64,000 bases of DNA from Thermalbibacter longus (GTDB lineage Bacteria; Chloroflexota; Chloroflexia; Thermomicrobiales; Thermomicrobiaceae). Shown here piece after piece: positions 8,230 through 16,585 of this stretch. The stretch's first letter is position 1, and each line of letters opens with the position of its first letter. The position numbers and the translations under genes are program-made. The stretch covers positions 1 to 64,000 of the forward strand of contig NZ_JAMSLR010000014.1 of the NCBI RefSeq assembly GCF_023806485.1, in the 5' to 3' direction. A model generated the notes under the pieces. The model saw nothing but the letters and a program-made list of their open reading frames with translations, was not told the origin of the DNA and did no database searches.

Positions 8230-8817
8230 CTAGGCAGGCTTCCAGTAGGTGACAGAACCTTGATTGCGCAGCCGGGCCCCGCGAGGAACCTGGATGGCGA
8301 TGAGAACGAATCCGAACAGATCCATGGATGAAGCGAAGGCATTGAAGGCCCCAGCAGAGAGCCACAGTCCCTGGTGAGCTGGATCGATGGTAGAGAGCAG
8401 CAGGCTAGCGGCGCTCATCACAGCGAACGGGCAGATCAGTGTCAACAGGAACCGCTCGCGGCTGAGCTCGCCCGAGTAGTGCGCGTAGAAGAGGAGCGCG
8501 CGGGGCCAGAAGCCGAGCACGACGTGAGGCGAGCGGAGAGATCCGGGGAATGTCACGGCATGGAGGAGCTCGTGCACGGCAACTACCGCGAGCACGAAGG
8601 CGACGAACGGGAGGAATCGCACGCTGAAGACGAGAACAGTCTGCCTTTGGGGAGCCAGCGCGGCTCCGAGGACGAGGATGGCCAGAGCGGCCAGCAGGCC
8701 GAGTGGCAGGGAGAGCATGATGCTGACCGCGATTTGCCGTGGCTCTCGAAGACGCCGCCACGGCGGGGCGGGATCGAACAGCTCGTCTCTTGGTGGTGGG
8801 CCGACGTGCCAACGCAT
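8230..8817 (-). CDS. DUF3267 family membrane zincin-like protein
   Basis: 195-residue integral membrane protein with about four to five hydrophobic segments. The second carries VHELLHAVTF, the HExxH zincin signature of the DUF3267 family, and a conserved Asp occurs in a later helix (SSMDLFG). These features suggest an intramembrane or membrane-bound metalloprotease, but activity is inferred only. It is preceded by a perfect TATAAT and a strong GC hairpin, so it is probably transcribed alone. No SD of note precedes the ATG. Confidence 0.75.
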   Translation of the reverse strand: MRWHVGPPPRDELFDPAPPWRRLREPRQIAVSIMLSLPLGLLAALAILVLGAALAPQRQTVLVFSVRFLPFVAFVLAVVAVHELLHAVTFPGSLRSPHVVLGFWPRALLFYAHYSGELSRERFLLTLICPFAVMSAASLLLSTIDPAHQGLWLSAGAFNAFASSMDLFGFVLIAIQVPRGARLRNQGSVTYWKPA

Positions 8818-8839
8818 GAAAGCGACTCACCGACCGAAT

Positions 8840-8881
8840 GCGCCGCGGTCGCGGGCGCCGACCGCGGCGCTCGGCATTATA
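8840..8881 (-). promoter_or_regulatory. TATAAT -10 followed by 12-bp GC hairpin at the transcript 5' end
   Basis: The minus strand has a consensus TATAAT (8876-8881) with no clear -35. Just downstream, a perfect 12-bp inverted repeat (arms 8840-8851 and 8859-8870, 7-nt loop) would form at or within a base or two of the mRNA 5' end of the DUF3267 gene. Confidence 0.5.
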
Positions 8882-9026
8882 CCGTGAAGTGCGAGCCAGC
8901 TTGGGTACTCCGTCTGCAGAGGCCCGATCCCGGCGCCTAGTTTCGTGCCTGGCTCAGCTTGCTCTCCTCATAAGCGCGCAGGGACGGTGCTGAGCCTGGC
9001 CACGATGCTGGCCAGGAGGAAGATAG

Positions 9027-10727
9027 CTAGCGACGATGCTGAGTTCGCAACGGAGCGGCGATCGCGCCCGCGGTGCCGGTTGTCGGTGGCTGCTCGGGGG
9101 CTGCGCGCCGAACGTTGCCTCGCAGCGGGATCTCGGGCATGAAGAGCATAGTGACGAAACTGAGCGCCAGCGCCAAGGCACTGATGGCGAACAGGCTGGT
9201 GATCGACGTCGCCAGGCTGTCCCGGAGCGCGAGCATGAACTTATTGAAAAGGTCCACGCCCTGTGGGCCGAGCGCAGCGAACGCCTGCTGCAATTGGGCG
9301 GCGGCATCTGGGGCCTGGAGCGCCTGTGGGTTACGGAGCTGCTCCAGCCTGTCCGGAGACAGAAGCTCGGCGAGCTGGGCCGGAAGCCGCGCGGTCAGCT
9401 CGTGGTTGAAGCGGTTGGTCATGACCGTTCCGAGAATCGCGACACCGATCGTCCCGCCGATCGAGCGGAAGAACTGGAGATTTGCAGTTACCTCGCCGAG
9501 TTTGGACAACGGGAACGCATTCTGCACGACGATGGTGAACAGGCTCATCAGCCCACCGAGGCCGAGCCCGACAATAACCATGTTGCGGATCACTATGCCA
9601 GCCGTAGCAGTCGGTGGCATTTGCCAGAGCAGGAGGTTCCCGAAGACGGCAATGGCGATCCCGGCCAATGCCGGTATCTTGTATCGTCCGGTACGAGCCA
9701 GAATCTGTCCGAAGGCAATGCTGCTCGTCATAAATCCAAGCATCATCGGCATAAGCAATGTACCGGAATTGGTTGCCGAAATGCCCACGACGGCCTGCAG
9801 GAAGAGTGGAATGTACATGATGGCACCGAACATGCCTGCGCTCAACAGAAACGAGGCGAGCACGGACAGCGCGAAGACGCGGTTTCGGAAGAGGCCTGGT
9901 GAGATGATCGGCTCCGGGGCACGTGGCTCAACGACGAAGAGAGCGAGGCTCAACATGACGAGCGCGGCGGCGAAGCAGGAGAGGACCTGCCAGGAACTCC
10001 ATGGATACTCCGTGCCGGCCCAGGAGAATCCCAGCAGCAAGGGGACTGTCCCGGCTACGAGGGTGATGGCACCGAGCACGTCGATCCGGTGCTCGACACG
10101 ACGTACCCGGCCCGGCAGGGCGAGGCCGGCGGTGATGATTGCCAGCACTCCGACCGGCATGTTCACATAGAACACCCAGCGCCAGCCCCAGTGATCCGTG
10201 AGCCACCCGCCTAGCCAGGGCCCGACGATCGACGAGAGCCCGAAGACCGCCATCATCAAACCCTGCCACTTGCCCCGCTCAGCGGGCGGGAAGATGTCGC
10301 CCACAATCGCGATGGCGATGGGCATCATGGCGCCAGCCCCGAGCCCCTGCAAGCCGCGGAACAGGATGAGCTGGGTCATGTCCTGAGCCTGCCCACAGAG
10401 CGCTGAGCCGATCAGGAAGATGACCATGCCGCCGGCGAAGAAGACTCGACGGCCGTACAGGTCGGACAACTTGCCGTAGATCGGGATCGAAACCGTCGAG
10501 GCCAGCATGTAGGCCGTGAAGACCCACGAGTAGTGGTTCAACCCGTTCAGTTCGGCAATGATCCGCGGCATGGCCGTACCGACGACCGTCTGATCGAGCG
10601 AGCTCAGCAGCATACCGAGAAGCACTCCAGCGACGACGAACCAGCGTCGCTCTCGGCTCAGGCTCGCTCGCAGCGAAGCAATCGCTGGCTCGCTCGCGGC
10701 TGGCACTTCCGTTTCCACGTCCTCCAT
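9027..10727 (-). CDS. MFS transporter, DHA2 family (EmrB/QacA, 14 TM) multidrug exporter
   Basis: 566-residue major facilitator with about 14 membrane segments. It shows the DHA2 signatures: SSLDQTVVGTAMP in TM1, GKLSDLYGRR (motif A), LFRGLQGLGAGAMMP, and the antiporter motif region GPWLGGWLTDHWGWRWVFYVNMP. Its role is proton-driven drug or lipid export across the inner membrane. It lies 76 bp downstream of a MarR-family regulator on the same strand, the classic repressor-exporter layout, so expression is probably ligand-inducible. The natural substrate is unknown. Confidence 0.9.
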   Translation of the reverse strand: MEDVETEVPAASEPAIASLRASLSRERRWFVVAGVLLGMLLSSLDQTVVGTAMPRIIAELNGLNHYSWVFTAYMLASTVSIPIYGKLSDLYGRRVFFAGGMVIFLIGSALCGQAQDMTQLILFRGLQGLGAGAMMPIAIAIVGDIFPPAERGKWQGLMMAVFGLSSIVGPWLGGWLTDHWGWRWVFYVNMPVGVLAIITAGLALPGRVRRVEHRIDVLGAITLVAGTVPLLLGFSWAGTEYPWSSWQVLSCFAAALVMLSLALFVVEPRAPEPIISPGLFRNRVFALSVLASFLLSAGMFGAIMYIPLFLQAVVGISATNSGTLLMPMMLGFMTSSIAFGQILARTGRYKIPALAGIAIAVFGNLLLWQMPPTATAGIVIRNMVIVGLGLGGLMSLFTIVVQNAFPLSKLGEVTANLQFFRSIGGTIGVAILGTVMTNRFNHELTARLPAQLAELLSPDRLEQLRNPQALQAPDAAAQLQQAFAALGPQGVDLFNKFMLALRDSLATSITSLFAISALALALSFVTMLFMPEIPLRGNVRRAAPEQPPTTGTAGAIAAPLRTQHRR

Positions 10728-10803
10728 CGCCTGTCTGCTCCTTATCTGACCAGACCGGATGTCCCGAGTCGCTCCTGCCTGGTCGCCGCGATCTTTGACG
10801 TTT

Positions 10804-11286
10804 CTAGCCCTGCATCACCCTCCCAGAGGGTCGGGTACCTGTTCGAGCGCCGGCTTCGACAGCGGGGGCCAGCACGCGAACTCCGCTCGCGATCTCATCG
10901 AGCTCTGGCTGAGTGAGCCTGCTAAACCACGTGCGGAGTCGCTCCTGGTGCGACCACTCGCGCAGGTGCGCGATGAGTGATTCACCCCGTCGGGCCAAGT
11001 AGACGCGTGTTCGCCGTCGATCGTCGGAATCCTCGAACCGCCTCGCAAGCCCAGCCTGGACGAGTTGATCCACGAGGTGACTGCCGGCCGGTGGGCTAAT
11101 ACCGAGCCGGGAGGCGAGCTCACTGACGGTGGTTGGACCCGAGGCCGCGAGACAGAAGAGCGCCTCGAGCTGCGGCATCGATAGGTCGAGCGACGACCAG
11201 GCGGAAAACGCGCGGGTGGCGGCCGCCCGCGCTATCGCCCGTGTGCAGGTGCGGATCTCGCTGATCAACGCATCTCTGGGACGCAT
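10804..11286 (-). CDS. MarR family transcriptional regulator
   Basis: 160-residue winged-helix regulator. The start at 11286 has GGAG 6-7 bases upstream; a GTG at 11319 would lie inside the promoter. The recognition part reads TVSELASRLGISPPAGSHLVDQLVQAGLARR, followed by the wing DSDDRRRTRVYL. It probably dimerises and represses its own operon with the downstream DHA2 exporter, releasing on binding a phenolic or other ligand. The promoter carries a possible operator made of two direct repeats. Confidence 0.88.
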   Translation of the reverse strand: MRPRDALISEIRTCTRAIARAAATRAFSAWSSLDLSMPQLEALFCLAASGPTTVSELASRLGISPPAGSHLVDQLVQAGLARRFEDSDDRRRTRVYLARRGESLIAHLREWSHQERLRTWFSRLTQPELDEIASGVRVLAPAVEAGARTGTRPSGRVMQG

Positions 11287-11303
11287 GCTGTCTCCAGTCA
11301 CGG

Positions 11304-11338
11304 TAGCACAGCCTAGCACATTGCATCGAGAGTGTCAA
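11304..11338 (-). promoter_or_regulatory. marR-exporter promoter with tandem TGTGCTA repeats
   Basis: Minus strand TTGACA (11333-11338), 17-bp spacer, TAGGCT (11310-11315), preceded by TGC giving an extended -10. Two copies of TGTGCTA (11314-11320 and 11304-11310), 10 bp apart, overlap the -10 region. This suits repressor binding on one helix face. Confidence 0.65.
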
Positions 11339-11340
11339 TT

Positions 11341-11670
11341 ATTTCCATGTCATCGATGGTTTTGGCGGAATCGGTTTCGATCGCTCGCCCAGTTCCGCTC
11401 GGAGACCAGGAGGATTATCCAGAGCTGCAGATTGCTGCGGAGTGGGGGAACCCTCGTTCGGCCGTCCGCGCAGCGGGCGCTTCGCGCAGAAACTCGGCTC
11501 GAGTTGGGGGTGAACCGAGCGGTAGGTCAGGTTGACGACAGTGCGCATCGCGGGACGCACAGGCAGCGCGGGCGGCCCTACGATGTTCCAGACGGCTCGG
11601 TGCAAGAGCAGCGCCGCTGTAGGGAAACCGTAGAGGTTGTGACCGCAGTCGCGGAGCTTACTCCCTCGAG
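11341..11670. other. Intergenic region, nothing recognised
   Basis: About 330 bp between the marR promoter and the tRNA terminator. I found no convincing coding frame, RNA gene or repeat in it. Confidence 0.4.
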
Positions 11671-11705
11671 AGAAAACGACACCGCCCTCGAGCCGAGGGC
11701 GGTGT
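11671..11705 (-). terminator. Intrinsic terminator after tRNA-Gly
   Basis: Perfect inverted repeat with 12-13 paired bases (arms ACACCGCCCTCGG and its complement, 11679-11705) followed on the minus strand by CGTTTTCTC. It ends the tRNA-Pro/tRNA-Gly transcript and perhaps the whole nusA-tyrS unit. Confidence 0.85.
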
Positions 11706-11707
11706 CC

Positions 11708-11783
11708 TGGAGCGGGAGACGGGATTCGAACCCGCGACAACCGGCTTGGGAAGCCGGCACTCTGCCAACTGAGTTACTCCCGC
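11708..11783 (-). tRNA. tRNA-Gly(CCC)
   Basis: Full cloverleaf on the minus strand: acceptor GCGGGAG/CTCCCGC, D arm ACTC/GAGT, anticodon loop TTCCCAA (anticodon CCC), T loop TTCGAAT. The 3' CCA is encoded (11708-11710). It reads GGG codons. The 5' end is one base away from the CCA of the preceding tRNA-Pro, so the two must be separated by processing. Confidence 0.95.
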
Positions 11784-11784
11784 C

Positions 11785-11860
11785 TGGTCGGGGTGAGAGG
11801 ACTCGAACCTCCGACCTCAGCGTCCCAAACGCCGCGCGCTACCAACTGCGCCACACCCCG
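11785..11860 (-). tRNA. tRNA-Pro(TGG)
   Basis: Cloverleaf on the minus strand: acceptor CGGGGTG/CACCCCG, anticodon loop TTTGGGA (anticodon TGG, with the G37 expected of tRNA-Pro), T loop TTCGAGT, encoded CCA. It reads CCA and related proline codons. Located 49 bp after tyrS. Confidence 0.95.
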
Positions 11861-11877
11861 AGCCAGTCGCATCGGAT

Positions 11878-11886
11878 AGTATAGCA
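11878..11886 (-). promoter_or_regulatory. Extended -10 promoter for the tRNA-Pro/tRNA-Gly pair
   Basis: TGCTATACT on the minus strand (TATACT at 11878-11883) places a start about 10 nt before tRNA-Pro. No good -35. It suggests that the tRNAs can be made independently of tyrS read-through. Confidence 0.5.
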
Positions 11887-11909
11887 GATATCGCAGCCAG
11901 GCTTCACGT

Positions 11910-13121
11910 TCAGGACACGCGCGGCACGAGCCTCGCGAAACGGCGGCGTCCAATCTGGATCACCGTCGGTCGGTCCAGCCGCAGGACGAGGTCGGGATCG
12001 TCCACGCGCTGTCCATCGAGTCGCACGCCGCCCTGAGCGATGAGACGCCGCGCTTCGTTGTTGCTCGAAGCGAGTCCAGCCTGGACCATGATCTGCACGA
12101 TCCACCCCTCGGCAGGGACTTCGATCTCCGGCATCTGCTCGGGCAGCTCCCGTCGGCGGAAGAGCCGGTCGAACGCCTCGCGCGCTCGTTCGGCCGCCTC
12201 GGCGCCGTGCAGGTCGGCGACAATCTGGAACGCGAGTCGATCTTTGATGTCTCGCGGGTTCAGCGTTCCGGCCTGGGCAGCGGCCAGCATGGAGTCGATC
12301 TCCTGCTCGGGGATATCGGTGAGCAGACGCATGTAGTCGCCCAACACCCAATCGGGGATCGACATGAGCTTGCCGAACATCTCCTCAGGCGGCTCGGTGA
12401 CGCCGATATAGTTGTCCAGGCTCTTGCTCATCTTCTGAACGCCATCGGTGCCGACCAGCAGCGGAACGGTCAGGATATTCTGCGGCTCCTGGCCCATCTC
12501 GCGCATGATGTCGCGACCGACGAGGAGGTTGAAGGTCTGATCGGTGCCACCGATCTCGACATCGGCCTGAATCGCGACGGAGTCATATGCCTGGAGCAGC
12601 GGGTAGAGCAGTTCGGTGATCGAGATCGGCGAGCCCTCCTGGTACCGCCTGGCGAAATCCTCGCGGTCGAGCATGCGGGCAACGGTGTACTTGCTGGTGA
12701 GCCGGATCACGTCCTCCAGGGTGAAGGTGTCGAACCAGGTGCTCTGCCAGACGATCTCAGCACGGTTGATATCGACCACTTTGAAGAACTGGTCGAGGTA
12801 CGTCTGCGCATTGGCGCGCACCTCTTCGGCGGTGAGCATGGTTCGCTGGACCGAGCGCCCCGAGGGATCGCCGATGCGAGCAGTCCAATCTCCGATGATG
12901 ACGACGACCTGGTGGCCGAGAGCCTGGAACTCTCGCAGCTTGCGGAAACAGACGTAATGCCCGAGGTGGATGTCCGGGCGGGTCGGATCGACACCGAGCT
13001 TCACGCGAAGCGGGCGATCGCCCAGCAGCTTGCGTCGCAGGTCGTCGCGGACCACGACGTCGACCACGCCACGGGTGAGCAATCGATCGACAGCGGCGGC
13101 TCGATCCATCTGGCTAACCAT
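11910..13121 (-). CDS. tyrS: Tyrosyl-tRNA synthetase
   Basis: 403-residue class I synthetase that charges tRNA-Tyr. The HIGH-type motif is HLGHY (near residue 53), KMSKS is present near residue 230, and a C-terminal S4 RNA-binding domain covers roughly residues 335-400. The order and sequence resemble the TyrZ-like bacterial branch. The start at 13121 overlaps the end of ribF by 8 bp; the SD (GAGGGAG) lies within ribF, so translation is probably coupled. Last protein gene of the nusA array, followed by two tRNA genes. Confidence 0.97.
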   Translation of the reverse strand: MVSQMDRAAAVDRLLTRGVVDVVVRDDLRRKLLGDRPLRVKLGVDPTRPDIHLGHYVCFRKLREFQALGHQVVVIIGDWTARIGDPSGRSVQRTMLTAEEVRANAQTYLDQFFKVVDINRAEIVWQSTWFDTFTLEDVIRLTSKYTVARMLDREDFARRYQEGSPISITELLYPLLQAYDSVAIQADVEIGGTDQTFNLLVGRDIMREMGQEPQNILTVPLLVGTDGVQKMSKSLDNYIGVTEPPEEMFGKLMSIPDWVLGDYMRLLTDIPEQEIDSMLAAAQAGTLNPRDIKDRLAFQIVADLHGAEAAERAREAFDRLFRRRELPEQMPEIEVPAEGWIVQIMVQAGLASSNNEARRLIAQGGVRLDGQRVDDPDLVLRLDRPTVIQIGRRRFARLVPRVS

Positions 13122-14118
13122 CGGCTGAGACTGCTCCCTCTGCCAGATTGAGAATCGCCCACGTGAGGGGCGGCGGCCAATCCTCTCCTAACTGTGCCAG
13201 GGCTTCGCGGGTCGCGCGCTCGTCGGCTTGCATCTGCTCGATCAGCGCATCGACGCTCGGGAACCACATGTCGCCACGCAGCCGGCGCACGAACAGGACG
13301 GTCAGTCTCCGCCCGTAGAGGTCGAGCGTCACATCGAGCAGGTGAATCTCGATGGCTCGCATCTGGTCCTGGAAGACCGGGCGTGTGCCGATGTACGCCA
13401 TACCGGGGAGAAGCTCGGAGGATCCATCAATAGACACCTGCACGACGTAGATCCCGTCGGCTGGAACGGCGAGCCGATCGATGAGCCGGAGGTTGGCCGT
13501 CGGATAGCCTAGAAGCTGGCCGCGGCGGTGCCCTTCTACCACGTCTCCGGTGAGGGCGTAGGGGCGGCCCAGCAGTTCCGCTGCGACTTCGATCGACCCG
13601 GCACTCACCAGTTGCCTGATGTGCGTGCTGCTGATCGGCTGCGCCTCGAGGTCGACGCGCGGAACGACGGTGACGTCGAAGCCGTACTGCGACCCGAGCT
13701 CGCGGAGCGTCGTCACAGAGCCGCTGCGCCCATGGCCGAAGCGGAAGTCGTCGCCGATGACCAGTTCCACCGGAGCAGCGTAGTGCACAAGCTGCTCGAT
13801 GAATTCCTCCGGCGCCTGGCGAGCGAATTCCTGATCGAACCGGAGCACCAGCACCGAGTCGATCTGGCATGCTCCGATCAGAGCGAGGCGCTCATCGAGG
13901 GTGCAGAGCCGCGGAGGCGCTTCCTGAGGGCGCAGCACTTCGGCGGGTAAGGGATCGAAGGTGAGCACGAGGCTGCGGACGGCCCGCTCGGCGGCACGCG
14001 CTCGCAGGCGGCCGAACAGGTGCTGGTGACCGCGGTGCACCCCATCGAAATTGCCGATCGTGAGAGCGTGTGGCTGTCTCGGCAATTCAGCCAGATCGCG
14101 ATACACGAGGACAGGCAT
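13114..14118 (-). CDS. ribF: Bifunctional riboflavin kinase / FAD synthetase
   Basis: 334 residues that make FMN and FAD from riboflavin. The N-terminal FMN adenylyltransferase part shows GNFDGVHRGHQ and SSTHIRQL; the C-terminal flavokinase part shows LGYPTAN and the GIYVV...YIGTRP stretch. The start at 14118 is 11 bp after the truB stop. It overlaps tyrS by 8 bp. Its place after truB is common in bacteria; rpsO, often next, is not here. Confidence 0.95.
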   Translation of the reverse strand: MPVLVYRDLAELPRQPHALTIGNFDGVHRGHQHLFGRLRARAAERAVRSLVLTFDPLPAEVLRPQEAPPRLCTLDERLALIGACQIDSVLVLRFDQEFARQAPEEFIEQLVHYAAPVELVIGDDFRFGHGRSGSVTTLRELGSQYGFDVTVVPRVDLEAQPISSTHIRQLVSAGSIEVAAELLGRPYALTGDVVEGHRRGQLLGYPTANLRLIDRLAVPADGIYVVQVSIDGSSELLPGMAYIGTRPVFQDQMRAIEIHLLDVTLDLYGRRLTVLFVRRLRGDMWFPSVDALIEQMQADERATREALAQLGEDWPPPLTWAILNLAEGAVSADG

Positions 14119-14129
14119 AATAGACGTCC

Positions 14130-15035
14130 TCACTCGAGCGGATCGGTCACGACCATCGCGGGCGACCACTGCTCGCGCGCATGCTGGTAACGCGCGATTC
14201 CCAGCCAACGCCCATCTAAAGCGTAAACGCGAGCGAGAGACTGGTCGGGAAGCGGGCCAGGCCGGCGCACCGGCGCCCCATGATACCACGCATTCGCCTG
14301 GCCAGGATTGAGCACGAGCGCGGGGAACTCCGCCAGGGCAGCGTCTGGGTGCCAGGCGATCTCGCGCCAGGTCCCGATCGACAGCAGCGGTTCCAGTTCG
14401 TCGAGCGACCAAGCATCCGCGAGTGTAAACGGGCCGACGCGCGTCCGCATCAGGGCGTGGAGATAGGCACCTGTACCCAGCGCCGCGCCGAGATCGCGGG
14501 CGAGAGAGCGAACGTATACTCCTTTGCCGCAGTCGATCGCCAGGACGACGTCAGGGTAGGCAAAGTGCAGGAGCTGTAGGCGGTGGATCACCACGCGGCG
14601 CGGCGCGACCGTGACGACTTCACCGGCTCTCGACCGGCGGTAGAGCGGCCTGCCGCCCACCTTGATCGCGGAGAACGCTGGAGGTACCTGCTCGATCTCG
14701 CCCTCGAAGCGGCTCAACACGCGCTCGACGTCCTCGCGCGCGGGTGGTGTCGACAGTTCGGTGGTCTGGACGACATCTCCCTCGAGATCGTCGGTGGTAC
14801 TGCTTACTCCCAGCACGACGTGCGCCAGGTACTGCTTGCTCGCGTCTTGCAGGAACGATGTTAGGCGAGTCGCCTGACCGACGGCGATGATCAGGACGCC
14901 CTCGGCAGCAGGATCGAGCGTTCCACCGTGGCCCACCCGCTTCTCGCGCAGCCGCCGCCGGACCCAGTTAACGAGGTCGTGCGACGTCCAGCCGCGTGGT
15001 TTGTCGATGATCAACAGTCCATGCGCAGCAGTCAT
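14130..15035 (-). CDS. truB: tRNA pseudouridine-55 synthase
   Basis: 301 residues that make pseudouridine 55 in the tRNA T loop. The catalytic Asp is in GGTLDPAAEGVL; the KPRGWTSHD motif and the VRSLARDLG region are typical. The C-terminal extension is the PUA-like part. The start overlaps the nrnA stop (ATGA), so translation is coupled. Confidence 0.95.
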   Translation of the reverse strand: MTAAHGLLIIDKPRGWTSHDLVNWVRRRLREKRVGHGGTLDPAAEGVLIIAVGQATRLTSFLQDASKQYLAHVVLGVSSTTDDLEGDVVQTTELSTPPAREDVERVLSRFEGEIEQVPPAFSAIKVGGRPLYRRSRAGEVVTVAPRRVVIHRLQLLHFAYPDVVLAIDCGKGVYVRSLARDLGAALGTGAYLHALMRTRVGPFTLADAWSLDELEPLLSIGTWREIAWHPDAALAEFPALVLNPGQANAWYHGAPVRRPGPLPDQSLARVYALDGRWLGIARYQHAREQWSPAMVVTDPLE

Positions 15036-16078
15036 TGGGAGGGATCACCCGCGAGCGCGAGGTCAAGAAGGAAACGCGCGACAGTGTCCAGGAAGGTCTG
15101 GCGGTGTTCCTCTCCGGCGGGCAACCGGCAGCCGGCGGCGCGGCTATGACCACCGCCGCCGAACTGGCTGGCGATCCGGGCCACATCCACGGCGTCGCTG
15201 GAGGAGCGCAGGCTCACCCGCCACCCGTCCGGCTGGCGATAGAACATGATCGCGACCTGCGCACCCTCGGTGCCGCTCAGAAAGTTGACGATGCCTTCGC
15301 CCTCGGCAGCGGTCGCGCCGCTCTCCTCGAGCATGTCAGGCGTGATCTCGGTCCAGACGATCGCGTCCTCGAAGCGGGCGCGACCCAGGGCTAGGCCCCA
15401 GAGGCGGACAGTCGAGAACGGCTTCCTACGGAACAGGTGTGTCACGATCTGCGGCAGGTCGGCGCCCGCGTCGAGGAGATGGGCTGCTAGCCGCATCGTC
15501 TTCGGGCGAGTGCTCGAGGTCTGCAGCCCGAGCGTGTCGCCGTAGATGCCGGTGAGGAGACAGGTCGCGAGGGCCGGGGAGAGGGGCAGGTCGAGCTCGA
15601 CGACGAGCTCGGTCAGGATCTCGGTCGTGGCAGCCGCGGCTGGGTCGACTAAGGAGACGGCGCCGAATCGGGTATTCGTCACGTGGTGATCGATGTTGAC
15701 GATCGGTATGGAGCCGTCGAACCAGCTCGGGCAGCTCTGGAAGAGCGGCCCGAGCCGGCCGGGGTCGGCGCAGTCGACCAGGATGATCCGGTCGAACCGC
15801 TCTTCCGGTGACAGTTCCTGCGTGGAGAGTCGATCGACCGCTGGCAGGAACCTGAGCGCGCGCGGCACGCGACCATCACCGGTCGTCGCGACGAGCCTCC
15901 GTTCCGATCCCTCCAGCAACAGCAGCACCGCGAGCACTGAGGCAACGGCATCGGCATCGGGGTTGGCGTGTGTGGCAACCAGGACTGTTCGTCCCGACGA
16001 CATGGTGTCCCAGACGAGTCGCCATTCGTTCGGAACTTCGCGGCCGTCCGGATGTGCGGAGAGGTGCGCCATCCGCAT
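15032..16078 (-). CDS. nrnA: DHH/DHHA1 phosphoesterase, NrnA-type oligoribonuclease/pAp phosphatase
   Basis: 348 residues. Metal motifs in order: HANPDADAVAS, the VDCADPGRLG aspartate, IDHH, then the DHHA1 motif GGGGHSRAAGC. NrnA enzymes degrade nano-RNAs and dephosphorylate pAp. Placement between rbfA and truB is a common bacterial arrangement. The ATG at 16078 directly abuts the rbfA stop; a second ATG two codons in is also possible. Confidence 0.93.
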   Translation of the reverse strand: MRMAHLSAHPDGREVPNEWRLVWDTMSSGRTVLVATHANPDADAVASVLAVLLLLEGSERRLVATTGDGRVPRALRFLPAVDRLSTQELSPEERFDRIILVDCADPGRLGPLFQSCPSWFDGSIPIVNIDHHVTNTRFGAVSLVDPAAAATTEILTELVVELDLPLSPALATCLLTGIYGDTLGLQTSSTRPKTMRLAAHLLDAGADLPQIVTHLFRRKPFSTVRLWGLALGRARFEDAIVWTEITPDMLEESGATAAEGEGIVNFLSGTEGAQVAIMFYRQPDGWRVSLRSSSDAVDVARIASQFGGGGHSRAAGCRLPAGEEHRQTFLDTVARFLLDLALAGDPSQ

Positions 16079-16474
16079 TCACCTCGATTGCTCGTTCGAG
16101 TCGCTCTGCTCAGTCTCTGGCTCGGAATGGAGCTGCTCGCGGAGCTCATTCAGCGTTCTGGTGACCTGCTCAGCATACTCCATAGAGCGGTCCAGCCGGA
16201 ACGTGAGCTCAGGAATGTGCCGGGTGCGCATCCGCGGTTTCAGCAGGCGCCGGATGAAGCCAGTAGCGCCGTTCAGGGCATCGATGGTCGCCGCTTGTTC
16301 TTCCTCGCTGCCGTAGACCGAGGCGAAGACCTTCGCGTAGCGAAGATCCGGGCTCACCTCGACTCGGGTGATACTGACGAACCCGAGCCTGGGGTCGCGC
16401 ATCTCTCGCCGGATAATCTCGCTGATCTCGTCCCGCAGGAATTCGGCCACCCGCTGCTGCCGGAGGCTGTTCAT
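16079..16474 (-). CDS. rbfA: 30S ribosome-binding factor A
   Basis: 131-residue KH-like factor that assists late 16S rRNA maturation and cold adaptation. Conserved parts are RVAEFLRDEISEII, DPRLGFVSIT and the C-terminal helix after RTRHIPELTF. The ATG is preceded by a strong AAGGAGG. The 111 bp before it hold a structured element (16501-16572) downstream of infB. Confidence 0.95.
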   Translation of the reverse strand: MNSLRQQRVAEFLRDEISEIIRREMRDPRLGFVSITRVEVSPDLRYAKVFASVYGSEEEQAATIDALNGATGFIRRLLKPRMRTRHIPELTFRLDRSMEYAEQVTRTLNELREQLHSEPETEQSDSNEQSR

Positions 16475-16500
16475 GCCCGCGCCTCCTTCCCGGCTGTGGC

Positions 16501-16572
16501 GACCTCGGCCGGGAGCACATGTGGCTGCTCACTCGTGCCCGGTAGCACTCCACCGGCTCGCCGGCCGAGGTC
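16501..16572 (-). other. Predicted three-way-junction RNA element in the infB-rbfA gap
   Basis: On the minus strand a perfect 12-bp stem pairs GACCTCGGCCGG (16561-16572) with CCGGCCGAGGTC (16501-16512). It encloses two 5-bp hairpins (CCGGT...ACCGG and GAGCA...TGCTC, each with an 8-nt loop). It begins 14 nt after the infB stop and ends 26 nt before the rbfA start. I do not recognise it as a known RNA family. Confidence 0.55.
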
Positions 16573-16585
16573 TTCTCATCCAGCC

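Noticed and set aside
8995-9016. CCTGGCCA/TGGCCAGG hairpin after the MFS exporter gene
   Set aside because: An 8-bp stem with no T-tract on the relevant strand; not enough to call a terminator.
12207-13151. A 314-codon plus-strand frame opposite tyrS
   Set aside because: Shadow of tyrS.
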